The notes: generated by a model from the letters alone, not told the origin. Shown: positions 1-8,920, counted from the first letter of the stretch. The stretch: 64,000 nucleotides of DNA from Microbacterium sp. Leaf320 (GCF_001423485.1 NZ_LMOD01000004.1:186001-250000), one strand, 5' to 3'. A program made the numbers and translations.

Positions 1-1
1 C

Positions 2-793
2 GCGAATCAGCGGGCGCCTCTCGGCGTGCGTGTGCTGGATGCCGGGAAGGACTTCTTCGCCGACAAACCAGCGATCACGACGATCGGTGACCTCACGGCC
101 GCGCGTGACGCCGTCGAACGCACCGGGCGGAAGTTCGCCGTCTACTACGGCGAGCGGGTGCATTCGGAGGCAGCGATCCTCGCCGGCCAGCTGATCGATC
201 AGGGGGCGATCGGCACCGTGCTGCAGGTCGCCTCGTTCGGTCCTCACCGCATCGGCTCGGGGCGACCTGACTGGTTCTACGACCCCGAGCAGTACGGCGG
301 CATCATCTGCGACATCGGCAGCCACAACTTCGAGCAGATGCTCTACTACACGGGCGCGACCGACGGCGAGATCGTCAGCTCTACGGTGGCCAACTACGCG
401 CATCCCGAGACCCCCGGGCTGCAGGACTTCGGAGACGCGCACGTCGTGCTCGACAACGGCACGACAGGGTACGTGCGGGTGGACTGGTTCACCCCGGCGG
501 GTCTCGACGTCTTCGGCGACGGCCGCACGGTGCTGCTCGGCACCGACGGCTACATCGAGCTGCGCAAGTACACCGACATCACGACCGACAACGGCGGAGG
601 GCAGGTGCTGCTCGTCAACCATGACGGCCAGTTCCGCTTCGATGCGACGGGCAAGACGGGCTTCCCGTTCTTCGGTCAGCTCATCCGCGACTGCCTCGAC
701 CGCACCGAGTTCGCCATGACGCAGGAGCACGCGTTCGCTGCGGCAGAGTTGAGCATCGTCGCGCAGCGGGATGCTCGGGTGCTCGCCGGCTGA
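2..793 (+). CDS. Gfo/Idh/MocA-family NAD(P)-dependent oxidoreductase, 5' truncated by window
   Basis: The reading frame is open from the first bases and already reads a conserved stretch (RAPLGVRVLDAGKDFFADKP), so the true start lies before the window; the GTG at 26 is internal. The visible part lacks the N-terminal Rossmann glycine motif and holds the second half of the nucleotide domain plus the C-terminal alpha/beta domain, with the family-typical DIGSHNFEQM segment near codon 105. Members oxidise or reduce sugars, inositols or related polyols in the cytosol. The following xylose genes suggest a sugar substrate, but it cannot be named. It ends with TGA and converges on xylB. Confidence 0.85.
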   Translation, partial: ANQRAPLGVRVLDAGKDFFADKPAITTIGDLTAARDAVERTGRKFAVYYGERVHSEAAILAGQLIDQGAIGTVLQVASFGPHRIGSGRPDWFYDPEQYGGIICDIGSHNFEQMLYYTGATDGEIVSSTVANYAHPETPGLQDFGDAHVVLDNGTTGYVRVDWFTPAGLDVFGDGRTVLLGTDGYIELRKYTDITTDNGGGQVLLVNHDGQFRFDATGKTGFPFFGQLIRDCLDRTEFAMTQEHAFAAAELSIVAQRDARVLAG

Positions 794-853
794 CGGCATC
801 CGTCCTCCGACATCGGCCTGCCGCCGCCCGGCATCCGGTTGATCGCGCTGCGG

Positions 854-934
854 AGGAGAACTGGGCTTCGGGAGGACGGATGCGGCTGATTCGTCCTCCC
901 GAGGCGCAGTTCTCCTGCCGAGGCGCAGTTCTCT
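854..934. repeat. 25-bp inverted repeat with a third partial copy, between convergent genes
   Basis: Arms 854-878 and 892-916 are inverted copies matching at 23 of 25 positions around a 13-nt loop. The 16-base core CCGAGGCGCAGTTCTC (899-914) recurs directly at 918-933, so three copies of the unit sit together. Position between two convergent stop codons fits a bidirectional terminator. The third copy and the lack of a T-run look more like a REP-type intergenic repeat. Confidence 0.7.
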
Positions 935-959
935 TCCCGAGGGGTGGACGCTCGCTGCC

Positions 960-2246
960 TCAGGCGACCAGCTGTGCGGCCTGGCGCGCGGCGCCCAGGG
1001 CGACGTACTCGCCGGGCTCGGGTACTTCGACCGCCAGGCCGAGGATCTCCGGCGCGATGCGGCGCACGGCCTCGGACTGTGCGCCACCGCCGATCAGCAA
1101 TGCCCGTTCGAGCGGGATGCCGAGCTCGCGCAGCGCGTCGAGCCCTGCGCCGAGTCCTCGGAGCATCCCTTCGACCGCAGCCCGGGCGAGGTTCTCCCTG
1201 GTCGTCGAGGCGAGTCTCATACCGCTGAGGGATGCCGTGGCATCCGGCAGGTTCGGGGTGCGCTCGCCCTCGAAGTAGGGGAGCAGGGTCAGACCTCCCG
1301 CGCCCGGATCCGCGCGCAGCGCCAGATCGCTGAACTCGCCGTGGGCGACCCCGAGAAGCGCCGCGGTGACGTCGACGACCCGAGCCGCGTTCAGCGTCGC
1401 CACGAGCGGCAGGAAGTTGCCCGAGGCGTCGGCGAAGCCGGCCACGGTGCCGCTCGGGTCGCTGATGGGGGTCGCGCTGACGGCGCAGACGGTGCCCGAC
1501 GTGCCGATCGACACCACGACGTCGCCAGGAGCGGCACCTAATCCGAGCGCTGCGGCGGCGTTGTCTCCTGCTCCCGCGCCCACGCGACGCGCCTCGGCAT
1601 CCGTCACCGACTCGTCGTGAGCGAGCACGCGCGGCAGGATCGCGTCGTGCCCGAGAGCTGCCACGAGCAGTTCGCGGTCGTACTCACCCGTCGCAGGATT
1701 CCAATATCCGGTGCCTGACGCGTCAGATCGGTCAGTGACGAGCTCGTCGAGCGCGGGGTTGTCAGGGCCGAAGCCTCGCAGCCGCCAGGTGAGCCAGTCG
1801 TGCGGCAGCGCGACCGCCGCCACCCGCGCCGCGTTCTCGGGCTCGTGGTCGCGCAGCCACCGCAGCTTCGTGATCGTGAACGAGGCCACGGGCACGAGAC
1901 CGGTGCGGGCGGCGAGTGCGGATGCGCCGAACTCGTCGATCAGATCCTGGGCGGCACGCGATGAGCGGGTGTCGTTCCACAGCAGCGCATCGCGGATCAC
2001 GGCCCCCGACTCGTCGAGGGCGACCATGCCGTGCTGCTGACCGCCGATCGACCATGCGGCGATGTCGTCGAGAGACCCTGCCTCCGCGATCGCCGAGTTC
2101 AGCCCACGCCACCAGGCCTCGGGGTCGACCGACGTCCCCTCGGGGTGCGATGCGCGACCCGAGCGGACGACCGCGCCGGTCGACGTGTCGACGACCACGA
2201 CCTTGCAGGACTGGGTCGACGAATCGACCCCGAGAACCAGTGGCAT
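960..2246 (-). CDS. xylB: Xylulokinase (FGGY family)
   Basis: Predicted to phosphorylate D-xylulose to xylulose 5-phosphate with ATP in the cytosol, the second step of the isomerase route for xylose. The 428-aa protein starts with the FGGY phosphate-binding signature [10 protein letters not shown] (residues 6-15) and has the second-domain ATP-site motifs VVSIGTSGT near the middle and [18 protein letters not shown] near the C terminus, typical of xylulokinases and slightly shorter than the E. coli enzyme. Start ATG at 2246 lies 5 nt after the xylA stop, so the two form one operon read leftward. Close FGGY relatives (glycerol, gluconate, ribulose kinases) are less likely given the xylA partner. 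Confidence 0.93.
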   Translation of the reverse strand: MPLVLGVDSSTQSCKVVVVDTSTGAVVRSGRASHPEGTSVDPEAWWRGLNSAIAEAGSLDDIAAWSIGGQQHGMVALDESGAVIRDALLWNDTRSSRAAQDLIDEFGASALAARTGLVPVASFTITKLRWLRDHEPENAARVAAVALPHDWLTWRLRGFGPDNPALDELVTDRSDASGTGYWNPATGEYDRELLVAALGHDAILPRVLAHDESVTDAEARRVGAGAGDNAAAALGLGAAPGDVVVSIGTSGTVCAVSATPISDPSGTVAGFADASGNFLPLVATLNAARVVDVTAALLGVAHGEFSDLALRADPGAGGLTLLPYFEGERTPNLPDATASLSGMRLASTTRENLARAAVEGMLRGLGAGLDALRELGIPLERALLIGGGAQSEAVRRIAPEILGLAVEVPEPGEYVALGAARQAAQLVA

Positions 2247-2251
2247 GACGA

Positions 2252-3439
2252 TCAGCGGGCGCCGAGCAGGTGCTCGGTCGCGAGCTGCTGCAGTCGGACG
2301 AAGCCGAAGCCCTTGCCGCCGAAGTAGGAGTCGGCGTCGAAGTCCTCGTATGCAGAGCGGTCGGCGAGGAAGTCGTCGTACGTCTCGCCGGCGTTCAGCG
2401 TCGGGGTCGAGAGCTCGTCGACGCGGGCGGCGGCGAGTGCCTCCTGCACCTCGGGGTCGGCGCGGAACGCGGCCGCCCGCTCTTTGAGCAGCAGGTAGGT
2501 GCGCATGTTCGCGGCGGCCGAATCCCAGACGCCCTTCTCGTCTTCCGTGCGGCTCGGCTTGTAGTCGAAGTGACGCGGGCCGTCGTACGCGGGGACGCCG
2601 CCGGGGCCGCCGTTCTCGAGCAGGTCGACGAGCGAGAAGGCATTGTGCAGGTCGCCGTGACCGAAGACGAGGTCCTGGTCGTACTTGATGCCGCGCTGGC
2701 CGTTGAGGTCGATGTGGAAGAGCTTGCCGTGGAACAGCGCCTGCGCGATGCCGGCGGTGAAGTTGAGTCCGGCCATCTGCTCGTGACCGACCTCGGGGTT
2801 CACGCCGACGAGCTCAGGGCGCTCGAGCGAGTCGATGAATGCGATCGCGTGGCCGAGCGTCGGCAGCAGGATGTCGCCGCGGGGTTCGTTCGGCTTCGGC
2901 TCGACCGCGAAGCGGATGTCGTAGCCCTTGTCGGTCACGTAGTCGCCGAGCAGGTTCACGGCCTCGCGGTAGCGCTCCAGTGCCTGCCGGATGTCCTTCG
3001 CGGAGTCGTACTCGGCGCCCTCCCGGCCACCCCACATCACGAATGTCTTCGCGCCGAGCTCAGCGCCGAGGTCGAGCTGGCGGAAGACCTTGCGCAGGGC
3101 GTAGCGGCGCACGTCGCGGTCGTTCGAGGTGAAGCCGCCGTCCTTGAAGATCGGTGCGCTGAACAGGTTCGTGGTGACCATCGGCACGACGAGGCCCGTG
3201 TCGTCGAGTGCGCCCTTGAGGCGATCGATCTGATTCTGGCGCTCGGCGTCGGTCGAGCCGAAGGCGAACAGGTCGTCGTCGTGGAAGGTCAGACCGTAGG
3301 CGCCGAGTTCGGCGAGCTTCTCGACGGCGTGCACGACGTCGAGTGCGGGTCGAGTCGGGCCGCCGAACGGGTCGGCTCCGTTGTAGCCGACGGTCCACAG
3401 GCCGAAGGAGAACTTGTCGTCACGGGTGGGGGTGGTCAT
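2252..3439 (-). CDS. xylA: Xylose isomerase
   Basis: Interconverts D-xylose and D-xylulose using two divalent metals. From ATG 3439 the protein has 395 aa, the normal actinobacterial length. Visible motifs are FHDDDL (H53, D56), the signature VEPKPNEP (E180), NPEVGHE (E216, H219) and DLNGQR plus KYDQD (D244, D254, D256), which supply base and metal ligands. The longer in-frame start at 3484 would lie across the operator; ATG 3439 is chosen because AGGAG sits 7 bases upstream and the family N terminus aligns there. First gene of xylAB, divergent from the ROK repressor. Confidence 0.97.
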   Translation of the reverse strand: MTTPTRDDKFSFGLWTVGYNGADPFGGPTRPALDVVHAVEKLAELGAYGLTFHDDDLFAFGSTDAERQNQIDRLKGALDDTGLVVPMVTTNLFSAPIFKDGGFTSNDRDVRRYALRKVFRQLDLGAELGAKTFVMWGGREGAEYDSAKDIRQALERYREAVNLLGDYVTDKGYDIRFAVEPKPNEPRGDILLPTLGHAIAFIDSLERPELVGVNPEVGHEQMAGLNFTAGIAQALFHGKLFHIDLNGQRGIKYDQDLVFGHGDLHNAFSLVDLLENGGPGGVPAYDGPRHFDYKPSRTEDEKGVWDSAAANMRTYLLLKERAAAFRADPEVQEALAAARVDELSTPTLNAGETYDDFLADRSAYEDFDADSYFGGKGFGFVRLQQLATEHLLGAR

Positions 3440-3467
3440 GGCTGCTCCTGTGCAGATCATCGAATAA

Positions 3468-3482
3468 GTTGTGCTTGACAAC
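3468..3482. promoter_or_regulatory. Probable XylR (ROK) operator in the divergent xylA/xylR region
   Basis: GTTGT (3468-3472) and ACAAC (3478-3482) form a perfect 5-bp inverted repeat around 5 nt, a format usual for ROK repressor operators. It overlaps likely -35 sequences of both genes (TTGACA 3475-3480 on +, TTGTCA on -), so one bound repressor could block xylAB and its own gene. Inferred from position and symmetry. Confidence 0.6.
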
Positions 3483-3513
3483 ATATCTCATGACAGGAGC
3501 CCCGTCCACCCCC

Positions 3514-3526
3514 TACAGTGAAGGGA
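3514..3526 (+). promoter_or_regulatory. Leaderless -10 element of the ROK gene
   Basis: TACAGT (3514-3519) lies 7 bases before the ATG at 3526, with ATGACA (3490-3495) 18 bp upstream as a possible -35. A transcript would begin at or next to the start codon, and no ribosome-binding site is seen. Confidence 0.45.
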
Positions 3527-4695
3527 TGCCGTCGCAGTCGAGCCCCGCGCTGGGCACCCGCCCACACAATCTCTCCCTCATCCTGCGGCTCGTGCACGAG
3601 AACGGCGCCCAGTCCAGAGCGGCTCTCACCGAGCAGACGGGCCTCAACCGCTCGACGATCGCCGACCTCGTCGCCGAACTCGTCAGACGGGGTCTGGTAG
3701 ACGAGCGGGTCCCCGACGTCGCCGGTCGCGTGGGTCGACCGTCGCCGGTCGTGACGGCCTCGGCCCGCGTCGTCGCCATCGCGGTGAACCCGGAGGTCGA
3801 TGCGATCGAGATCGCTGCGGTCGGTCTCGACCGCAGCATCCTCGTGCGCGAGCGACTGCCGAACGATACCGTGCCGACACCTGCAGTCGTCGTGGCGACC
3901 ATCGCCGAGCGCATCGCCGCGTGGCGCGCGGGGCCGCTCGCGGACGTGCGGATCGCGGCTGTCGGAATCGCCGTGCCCGGTCTCGTGCGCACCTCCGACG
4001 GAGTCGTGCGCAACGCGCCCCATCTGGGCTGGACCGATGTGCCGCTCGCCGGCCTCGTCGGCACGGCAACGTCGTCTGCGGCCTTCGTCGACAACGACGC
4101 CACCCTCGGGGCGATCGCAGAGCACCGCTACGGGGCAGGTCGGGGGATCGACGACATCGTCTATCTGAACGGCGGCGCCTCCGGAATCGGTGGTGGCCTG
4201 ATCATCCACGGTCGGGCGGTCGCGGGTGCGGGCGGATACGCGGGGGAGTTCGGACAGAACCGCCCGCGCATCTCTGCGGACGGCGACCGCCGCACCGGCG
4301 ACGGCGTCCTCGAGGCAGAGGTGAGCAGGCGGCTGCTGCTCGACTCGGTGGGTCTGGAGGGCGCTGACGACGAGACGCTCGAGGCCGCGCTCGCATCGTC
4401 GGAGTCGCCGGCGGTGGCCGACGAGATCACACGACAGGCTCACGTGCTCGCGAGCGCGCTGGCCAATGCCGTCAACGTGCTCAATCCGACGCTCGTCGTG
4501 CTGGGAGGCTTCCTCGCGACGATCGCCGATCTGCGCTCAGAGCAGATCGCCGCAGACGTCGACGCGCTCGCCATGTCCGAGAGCGTCGAGGGCCTCGAGA
4601 TCCGCCCGGCCGCCCTCGGCGCCGATCGGCTGCTGATCGGAGCCGCCGAGCTGGCTTTCGCCGGATTGCTGGCCGATCCGGGTGAGCGAGCCTGA
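3526..4695 (+). CDS. xylR: ROK-family transcriptional repressor, probable xylose regulator
   Basis: A 389-aa DNA-binding repressor, probably of xylAB and itself, relieved by xylose or a metabolite. Residues about 20-65 form a MarR-like winged helix (RAALTEQTGLNRSTIADLV), followed by GRVGRPSP and a two-lobed ROK sugar-kinase domain with VDNDATLGAIAEHRYGAG. Unlike most ROK proteins, the zinc motif CxCGxxGCxE is not visible where expected after GEFGQNRPR; the stretch there is polar and has no cysteines. Start ATG 3526 is chosen by homology and the adjacent -10; the upstream in-frame start at 3343 lies inside xylA. Divergent from xylA with a shared operator. Confidence 0.88.
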   Translation: MPSQSSPALGTRPHNLSLILRLVHENGAQSRAALTEQTGLNRSTIADLVAELVRRGLVDERVPDVAGRVGRPSPVVTASARVVAIAVNPEVDAIEIAAVGLDRSILVRERLPNDTVPTPAVVVATIAERIAAWRAGPLADVRIAAVGIAVPGLVRTSDGVVRNAPHLGWTDVPLAGLVGTATSSAAFVDNDATLGAIAEHRYGAGRGIDDIVYLNGGASGIGGGLIIHGRAVAGAGGYAGEFGQNRPRISADGDRRTGDGVLEAEVSRRLLLDSVGLEGADDETLEAALASSESPAVADEITRQAHVLASALANAVNVLNPTLVVLGGFLATIADLRSEQIAADVDALAMSESVEGLEIRPAALGADRLLIGAAELAFAGLLADPGERA

Positions 4696-4701
4696 CGCAT
4701 C

Positions 4702-4742
4702 GCGCCAGCTGATCGCATCCGATCCGGATGATCGGGTGGCGC
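4702..4742 (+). terminator. Hairpin after the ROK gene
   Basis: GCGCCA (4702-4707) pairs with TGGCGC (4737-4742), and inside it CATCCG pairs with CGGATG around ATC. There is no T-run. It lies just after the stop at 4695, so it probably ends that transcript. Confidence 0.45.
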
Positions 4743-4782
4743 GGCCCCGATCAGCGGACGATGGTGGGGAAAGGAGGACCTC

Positions 4783-5646
4783 ATGATCGGAACGCTCAAC
4801 GCCCTGGTCGAGCTCGTGGAGAGCGACTCGCACGAAGACCTCGACGTCTCCGGGTTCGCTCGGACACACGGCACCACGGAGTATCACCTGCGCCGGATGT
4901 TCTCGGCGCTGGCGGGTATGCCGTTGTCGGACTACATCCGTCGGCGTCGGATGACGCTCGCGGGTGCCGAGCTCGTGGCGGGTGCCCCGAGCGTGCTGGA
5001 GGTCGCGGTGCGACACGGCTACGGCTCATCCGAGGCGTTCGGCCGCGCATTCCGTGCGGTGCACGGCATCGGCCCCGTCGACGCGCGCCGGGACGGCGGT
5101 CCTCTCCGTACACAACCCACGCTCCGGTTCCGCCTGAGCGTCGAAGGGAGCACCCCGATGGACGTCACCATCACCACCATTCCCGAGCTCGTGCTCGTGG
5201 GTCATGCCGCGCGAGTCCCGCTCATCCATACCGGAGTCAATCCGCATATCCAGGCGCACATCGCGGGGATCGCGCCGGAGGAGCACCTCAGGCTCAAGCA
5301 GCTGAGCGATGCGGAGCCCTCGGGGATCCTCGCGATCACGGGCGACATCGCACCGGACGCCCCCGAAGGCACTGAGCTGACCTACCTGCACGGGGTCTCC
5401 CTGGATCCGGATGCACCGGTACCCGACGATCTCGACGCCATCCGAGTGGAGGCCGGTTCGTGGGCGGTCTTCGCCGCCTCGGGCCCGTTCCCCGAGACTC
5501 TTCAGAACCTCTGGGCCGCGACCGCGAGCGACTGGTTCCCGTCGAACCCGTGGAGGCTGCGGCCGGGGCCGTCGATCGTCCGATACCTCGAGTTCACCGG
5601 CACACATGCGTCGTGCGAACTCTGGTTGGCAGTCGAGCAGGGATGA
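4783..5646 (+). CDS. AraC-type regulator with GyrI-like ligand domain
   Basis: A 287-aa one-component regulator. Residues about 5-105 are an AraC/XylS double helix-turn-helix (SGFARTHGTTEYHLRRMFSA, then VAVRHGYGSSEAFGRAFRAV). Residues about 128-287 are a GyrI-like/SOUL-type domain starting MDVTITTIPELVLVGHAARV, which in this family binds small hydrophobic molecules. The order matches the Rob/BltR-like class that senses toxic compounds. Start ATG 4783 has an excellent AAAGGAGG ribosome site. The stop overlaps the next ATG (ATGA), so it is translationally coupled to a second GyrI-like protein. Confidence 0.85.
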   Translation: MIGTLNALVELVESDSHEDLDVSGFARTHGTTEYHLRRMFSALAGMPLSDYIRRRRMTLAGAELVAGAPSVLEVAVRHGYGSSEAFGRAFRAVHGIGPVDARRDGGPLRTQPTLRFRLSVEGSTPMDVTITTIPELVLVGHAARVPLIHTGVNPHIQAHIAGIAPEEHLRLKQLSDAEPSGILAITGDIAPDAPEGTELTYLHGVSLDPDAPVPDDLDAIRVEAGSWAVFAASGPFPETLQNLWAATASDWFPSNPWRLRPGPSIVRYLEFTGTHASCELWLAVEQG

Positions 5647-6278
5647 TGGCGATCGACCCGAAGAAGACCCTCGACGCGTACAAGGCGAAGCGGGGCGAGT
5701 TCCGCATCCTCGAGGTCCCGGCGATGCAGTACCTGATGATCGACGGGGCGGGCGACCCGAACACGGCGCCGGCGTATTCGGATGCGGTCACGGCGCTCTT
5801 CCCGCTGGCGTACACGCTCAAGTTCGAGAGCAGGAGGGCTCTCGGCGTCGACACCGTCGTGATGCCGCTGGAAGGTCAGTGGCATGCGCCGGACATGGAG
5901 TCGTTCACATCGCGGCGAGACAAGTCGGCGTGGTTGTGGACGCTGATGATCATGGTCCCAGACCACGTCACGCCCGAGATGTTCGCCGACGCCGTCGACG
6001 CGGTCGAGCAGAAAGCGGCGAAGAAGAAGCAGGAGAACCCGTCACTGCGCGCGGTGCGCCTCGAGACGCTCGATGAGGGACTCTGCGTGCAGACCCTGCA
6101 CGTCGGCTCCTACGATGACGAAGCCCCGGTGCTCGACGACCTGCACCATCGCTTCATCCCCGGCAGCGGTCTGCGAATGACCGGTCTGCATCACGAGATC
6201 TATCTCAGCGACGTCCGTCGGGTCGAGCCGGCGAGACTCCGCACGATCCTCCGTCAACCGGTCGAGCGCGTGAGCTGA
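5643..6278 (+). CDS. GyrI-like small-molecule-binding domain protein
   Basis: A 211-aa stand-alone GyrI-like protein with no DNA-binding domain. The N terminus (DPKKTLDAYKAKRGEFRILE, then PAMQYLMIDGAGDPN) and C terminus (GLHHEIYLSDVRRVEPARLR) match the cytosolic GyrI-like family; its members bind or hydrolyse small electrophilic compounds, and the precise role here is unknown. Starts ATG 5643 or the adjacent ATG 5646; 5643 overlaps the previous stop. Pairing with an AraC-GyrI regulator suggests a shared ligand, with this protein as sink or modulator. Confidence 0.8.
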   Translation: MMAIDPKKTLDAYKAKRGEFRILEVPAMQYLMIDGAGDPNTAPAYSDAVTALFPLAYTLKFESRRALGVDTVVMPLEGQWHAPDMESFTSRRDKSAWLWTLMIMVPDHVTPEMFADAVDAVEQKAAKKKQENPSLRAVRLETLDEGLCVQTLHVGSYDDEAPVLDDLHHRFIPGSGLRMTGLHHEIYLSDVRRVEPARLRTILRQPVERVS

Positions 6279-6285
6279 CCCGCGG

Positions 6286-6336
6286 GCACGGGCGGGGGCC
6301 GGAGCCCGCCGAAGCTGACGCCCGGCCCCCGCGTGC
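6286..6336. terminator. Bidirectional terminator between convergent genes
   Basis: GCACGGGCGGGGGCCGG (6286-6302) is complementary, with a 2-base bulge, to CCGGCCCCCGCGTGC (6322-6336), a very GC-rich stem between the stop at 6278 and the opposing stop at 6340. Confidence 0.65.
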
Positions 6337-6339
6337 GTC

Positions 6340-6732
6340 TCATGCGTGTCCCCAGAAGGCGTCCTCCGCCTGCTGGTCCTCACTGATCAGCCAGACCTCC
6401 GCGATCCTGCCGTCCGCCACGCGGAACACGTCGACGCCATGCTGCTCGAGATCCGCGCGTCCCTCGCGCACAGCACGGAAGCGCACCGTCGCCGACACGA
6501 GGGCCCCGCTCTCGGTCGCCGAGTCGGTCTCGAGCACGAAGGTGCCGCCACTCAGCTCCATGAAGTGCCCGAGATGCGCGATGATCGCGTCTGGGCCGAC
6601 CTTGTCGCCCGACACCTGACTGCGGCCGGGCTGGTGCCAGACGGCATCCGCGGCGAAGGTCGCCGCCAGCGCCTGCATGTCTCCCGCGGCCATGGCCGCG
6701 CCGTACTGTCCCACGATGTCGATCGCCGACAT
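6340..6732 (-). CDS. SnoaL/NTF2-like small protein
   Basis: A 130-aa single-domain cone-fold protein: an N-terminal helix pair with AAMAAGDMQALAATFAADAV, then WHQPGRSQVSG, HLGHFMELSGGTF and a closing strand VDVFRVADGRIAEVWL. This is the NTF2/SnoaL superfamily, which includes cyclases, isomerases and ketosteroid-binding proteins; no substrate can be assigned. It is divergent from an HxlR regulator across a 90-bp spacer that contains its GAGG-like ribosome site, and may be controlled by it. Confidence 0.8.
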   Translation of the reverse strand: MSAIDIVGQYGAAMAAGDMQALAATFAADAVWHQPGRSQVSGDKVGPDAIIAHLGHFMELSGGTFVLETDSATESGALVSATVRFRAVREGRADLEQHGVDVFRVADGRIAEVWLISEDQQAEDAFWGHA

Positions 6733-6822
6733 GATGTCCTCCTCGATGTCTCGGTACTCTGAGGATCCAGCGTCTCCACCCGAGCGTGGTCACTTCAACG
6801 TCACCGGAAGGATGCCGAGCGG

Positions 6823-7254
6823 ATGAGCCCTGAATGGACCGTGTTCTCGTCGAGCTGCCCGTCGCGGGCGTCGCTGGCGCGGGTGGCCAACAAGTGGACC
6901 GCGATGATCGTGATCCTCCTTCACGAGCAGCCTCTGCGGTTCGGCGAGCTGCACCGCAAGGTCGAGGGGATCACGAAGAAGGTCCTCGTCGACACTCTTC
7001 GCGCTCTCGAACGCGACGGCATGCTCGTGCGCTCCGTGGATGACGACGGACACGGGCGGTACCGCCTCACCCCGCTCGGTCGCACGCTGCACGAACCGCT
7101 GCAGGCTCTGCAGATCTGGGCGGAATCGCATGTCGAGGAGGTCCTCGACGCACAGGATCGCTTTGACGACGAGGCAGACCGACGACTGCTCGGCGAGAGC
7201 CAGGAGGCAAGCCCCATCGCCGACTCCCCGCGCGGCGATATCCTGCACGGATGA
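6823..7254 (+). CDS. HxlR-family winged-helix regulator
   Basis: A 143-aa regulator with the HxlR layout: a cysteine near the N terminus (FSSSCPSRASLARVANKWT), LRFGELHRKVEGITKKVLVDTL as recognition helices and a wing GRYRLTPLGRTLHEPL. Such proteins often sense redox or electrophile stress through the N-terminal cysteine. GGAAGG lies upstream of ATG 6823. Its stop overlaps the start of the DUF1206 gene (ATGA), so the two are coupled, and it faces the SnoaL-like gene across a short divergent region. Confidence 0.88.
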   Translation: MSPEWTVFSSSCPSRASLARVANKWTAMIVILLHEQPLRFGELHRKVEGITKKVLVDTLRALERDGMLVRSVDDDGHGRYRLTPLGRTLHEPLQALQIWAESHVEEVLDAQDRFDDEADRRLLGESQEASPIADSPRGDILHG

Positions 7255-8051
7255 CCTCCTCCCCGAAGGATGCCGCGCGTACGGCCCAGCATTCCGACGC
7301 CTTCCGCCGTGTGGCACGGACGGGGTTCGTGATGGTCGGAGTGGTGCACATCATCATCGGAGCCATCGCCGTCTCGATCGCGTCAGGCGGCGGCGGGGAT
7401 GCCGATCAGGACGGCGCCATGGAGCAGATCCGCTCCACTCCGATCGGGGGGCTGCTGCTCGCCGCGGTCGCCGCAGCACTGATCGCGCTGGCGATCTGGC
7501 AGGTCGCGAGCGGGATGCTCGCGTCGGGCGAGGAACCGCGCAAGTGGGGGCAGCGGGTGAAGCTGATCGGGATCGCCGCAGCGTACCTGGTGATCGCCGG
7601 GCTCGCCCTGGTCTTCGCGTTCGGCGGGACGGTCGAGTCCGAGAAGACCTCGCAGATCCTCAGCGCCGTGGTGCTGTCTGCTCCCGGCGGTGTGGTGCTG
7701 CTCGTCGTCCTGGGGCTCAGCGTGGTCGGGGTGGGAGTCGGGTTCATCGTCATCGGGTTCACTCGCGGATTCGAGAAGACCATGGACGTGCCGACGGGCG
7801 CCGCCCGACCGGGCATCGTCGCCCTCGGGATCGCGGGCTACATCGCCAAGGGCGTCGCGGTCGCGGTCACAGGCGTGCTCTTCGTGGTGGCGGCGTGGAC
7901 GCAGGACCCCGAGAAGGCCGCGGGCCTCGATGCCGCGCTGCGCAGTCTCACCGACCTGCCGTTCGGACGGGCCATCCTCTGGCTGGTCGGAGCGGGCCTC
8001 GCGATCTACGGCGTCTTCTCGATGGTCCGCGCGCGCTACGCCCGGATGTGA
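7251..8051 (+). CDS. DUF1206 multi-pass membrane protein
   Basis: A 266-aa integral membrane protein with about six hydrophobic segments in paired repeats: GFVMVGVVHIIIGAIAVSIA, GLLLAAVAAALIALAIWQ, LIGIAAAYLVIAGLALVFAF, a third pair, then GFIVIGFTRGF and AILWLVGAGLAIYGVFSMVR. The pattern fits DUF1206, a family common in Actinobacteria with no established function. Translationally coupled to the HxlR regulator; it ends 9 nt before the convergent lysE-type gene. Confidence 0.8.
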   Translation: MTSSPKDAARTAQHSDAFRRVARTGFVMVGVVHIIIGAIAVSIASGGGGDADQDGAMEQIRSTPIGGLLLAAVAAALIALAIWQVASGMLASGEEPRKWGQRVKLIGIAAAYLVIAGLALVFAFGGTVESEKTSQILSAVVLSAPGGVVLLVVLGLSVVGVGVGFIVIGFTRGFEKTMDVPTGAARPGIVALGIAGYIAKGVAVAVTGVLFVVAAWTQDPEKAAGLDAALRSLTDLPFGRAILWLVGAGLAIYGVFSMVRARYARM

Positions 8052-8060
8052 TTCCGGGCG

Positions 8061-8708
8061 TCAGGCGCTCGAGGGCTTCTCGCTCCACACCAGCAGGAAC
8101 ACGCCGAGCCCGATCATGAGGCCTCCGCCCGTCGCGCTCATCGCCTCGATGCGACGCGGCGAGCGACCGAACCACTCCCGGGCCGCGCTCGCGAGCAGCA
8201 CCCAGATCGCGTCGCACGCGACTCCGATCGCGACGACGATCACCCCGAGCACCAAGAGCTGCATCGGCACCGATCCTGCGTGAAGGTCGACGAACTGCGG
8301 CAGGATCGCCAGGAAGAAAGCGATCGATTTGGGGTTCGTGACACCGACGACGAAGCCTTCGCCGAGCAGTCGCAGACCTGAGCGACTCGGCACGGCACCC
8401 GTCATCGCCTCCGCCGCGTCCTTGCGGTGTCTGATCGCCTGGATCCCCAGGAACACGAGGTAGCCGGCGCCGAGCACCTTGACGATCGTGAACAGCACGA
8501 TCGACTGCGCCACCACGGTGCCGACCCCCAGTGCGACGCCGACGACGAGCAGGACCGATCCGATCGCGGTGCCCAGGATGCTCAGGAAGCCGCCGACCCT
8601 GCCCAGGGCCATGGCCCTGCCGATCGTGAAGAGCACGGTCGGCCCGGGGATCACGACCATGACGAACGCCGCGACGACGAAGGCCAGGAGGGTGTCGGCG
8701 CTGAACAT
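8061..8708 (-). CDS. LysE/RhtB-family amino-acid exporter
   Basis: A 215-aa inner-membrane permease of the LysE superfamily with about five to six helices. It opens with FVMVVIPGPTVLFTIGRAMA, which carries the family's GPT/GPN helix-1 motif, and has GVTNPKSIAFFLAILPQFVD in the middle, both diagnostic. Members export amino acids or homoserine lactones by proton antiport; the substrate is not readable here. Start ATG 8708; it is divergent from the pilus operon across 212 bp. Confidence 0.9.
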   Translation of the reverse strand: MFSADTLLAFVVAAFVMVVIPGPTVLFTIGRAMALGRVGGFLSILGTAIGSVLLVVGVALGVGTVVAQSIVLFTIVKVLGAGYLVFLGIQAIRHRKDAAEAMTGAVPSRSGLRLLGEGFVVGVTNPKSIAFFLAILPQFVDLHAGSVPMQLLVLGVIVVAIGVACDAIWVLLASAAREWFGRSPRRIEAMSATGGGLMIGLGVFLLVWSEKPSSA

Positions 8709-8772
8709 GGTGCGAGCCTAGGGCAGCTCTGCGGCATCCGATCAGAAAGTTTTCGCGAGACCGTCATAAAAG

Positions 8773-8905
8773 CTCCTCGTGGAGGTCTGGGTATGTGATG
8801 GGCAGCCTTTCTGGGCTGCACGTCACAGGGGAATACACACACGCACTTCTGGGGACAGGCTCACGCCGTCGCTCGGCCGCACGCGGCCGGCGCATGGCGT
8901 GCGCC
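8773..8905 (+). promoter_or_regulatory. Structured leader upstream of the pilus operon
   Basis: Between lysE and the adhesin start there are three small hairpins on the plus strand: CTCC/GGAG (8773-8784), a longer one at 8795-8826 (outer GTGA/TCAC, inner GCAGCC/GGCTGC with a 6-nt loop) and GGCGCA/TGCGCC (8889-8905) just before the weak ribosome site of the gene at 8921. CATAAA at 8765-8770 may be a -10. No known riboswitch consensus was recognised. Confidence 0.35.
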
Positions 8906-8920
8906 GGGATTGGGACACAT

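Noticed and set aside
8709..8920. Cyclic-di-GMP or other known riboswitch upstream of the pilus operon
   Set aside because: The hairpins are real, but conserved loop sequences of known classes were not found on reading.
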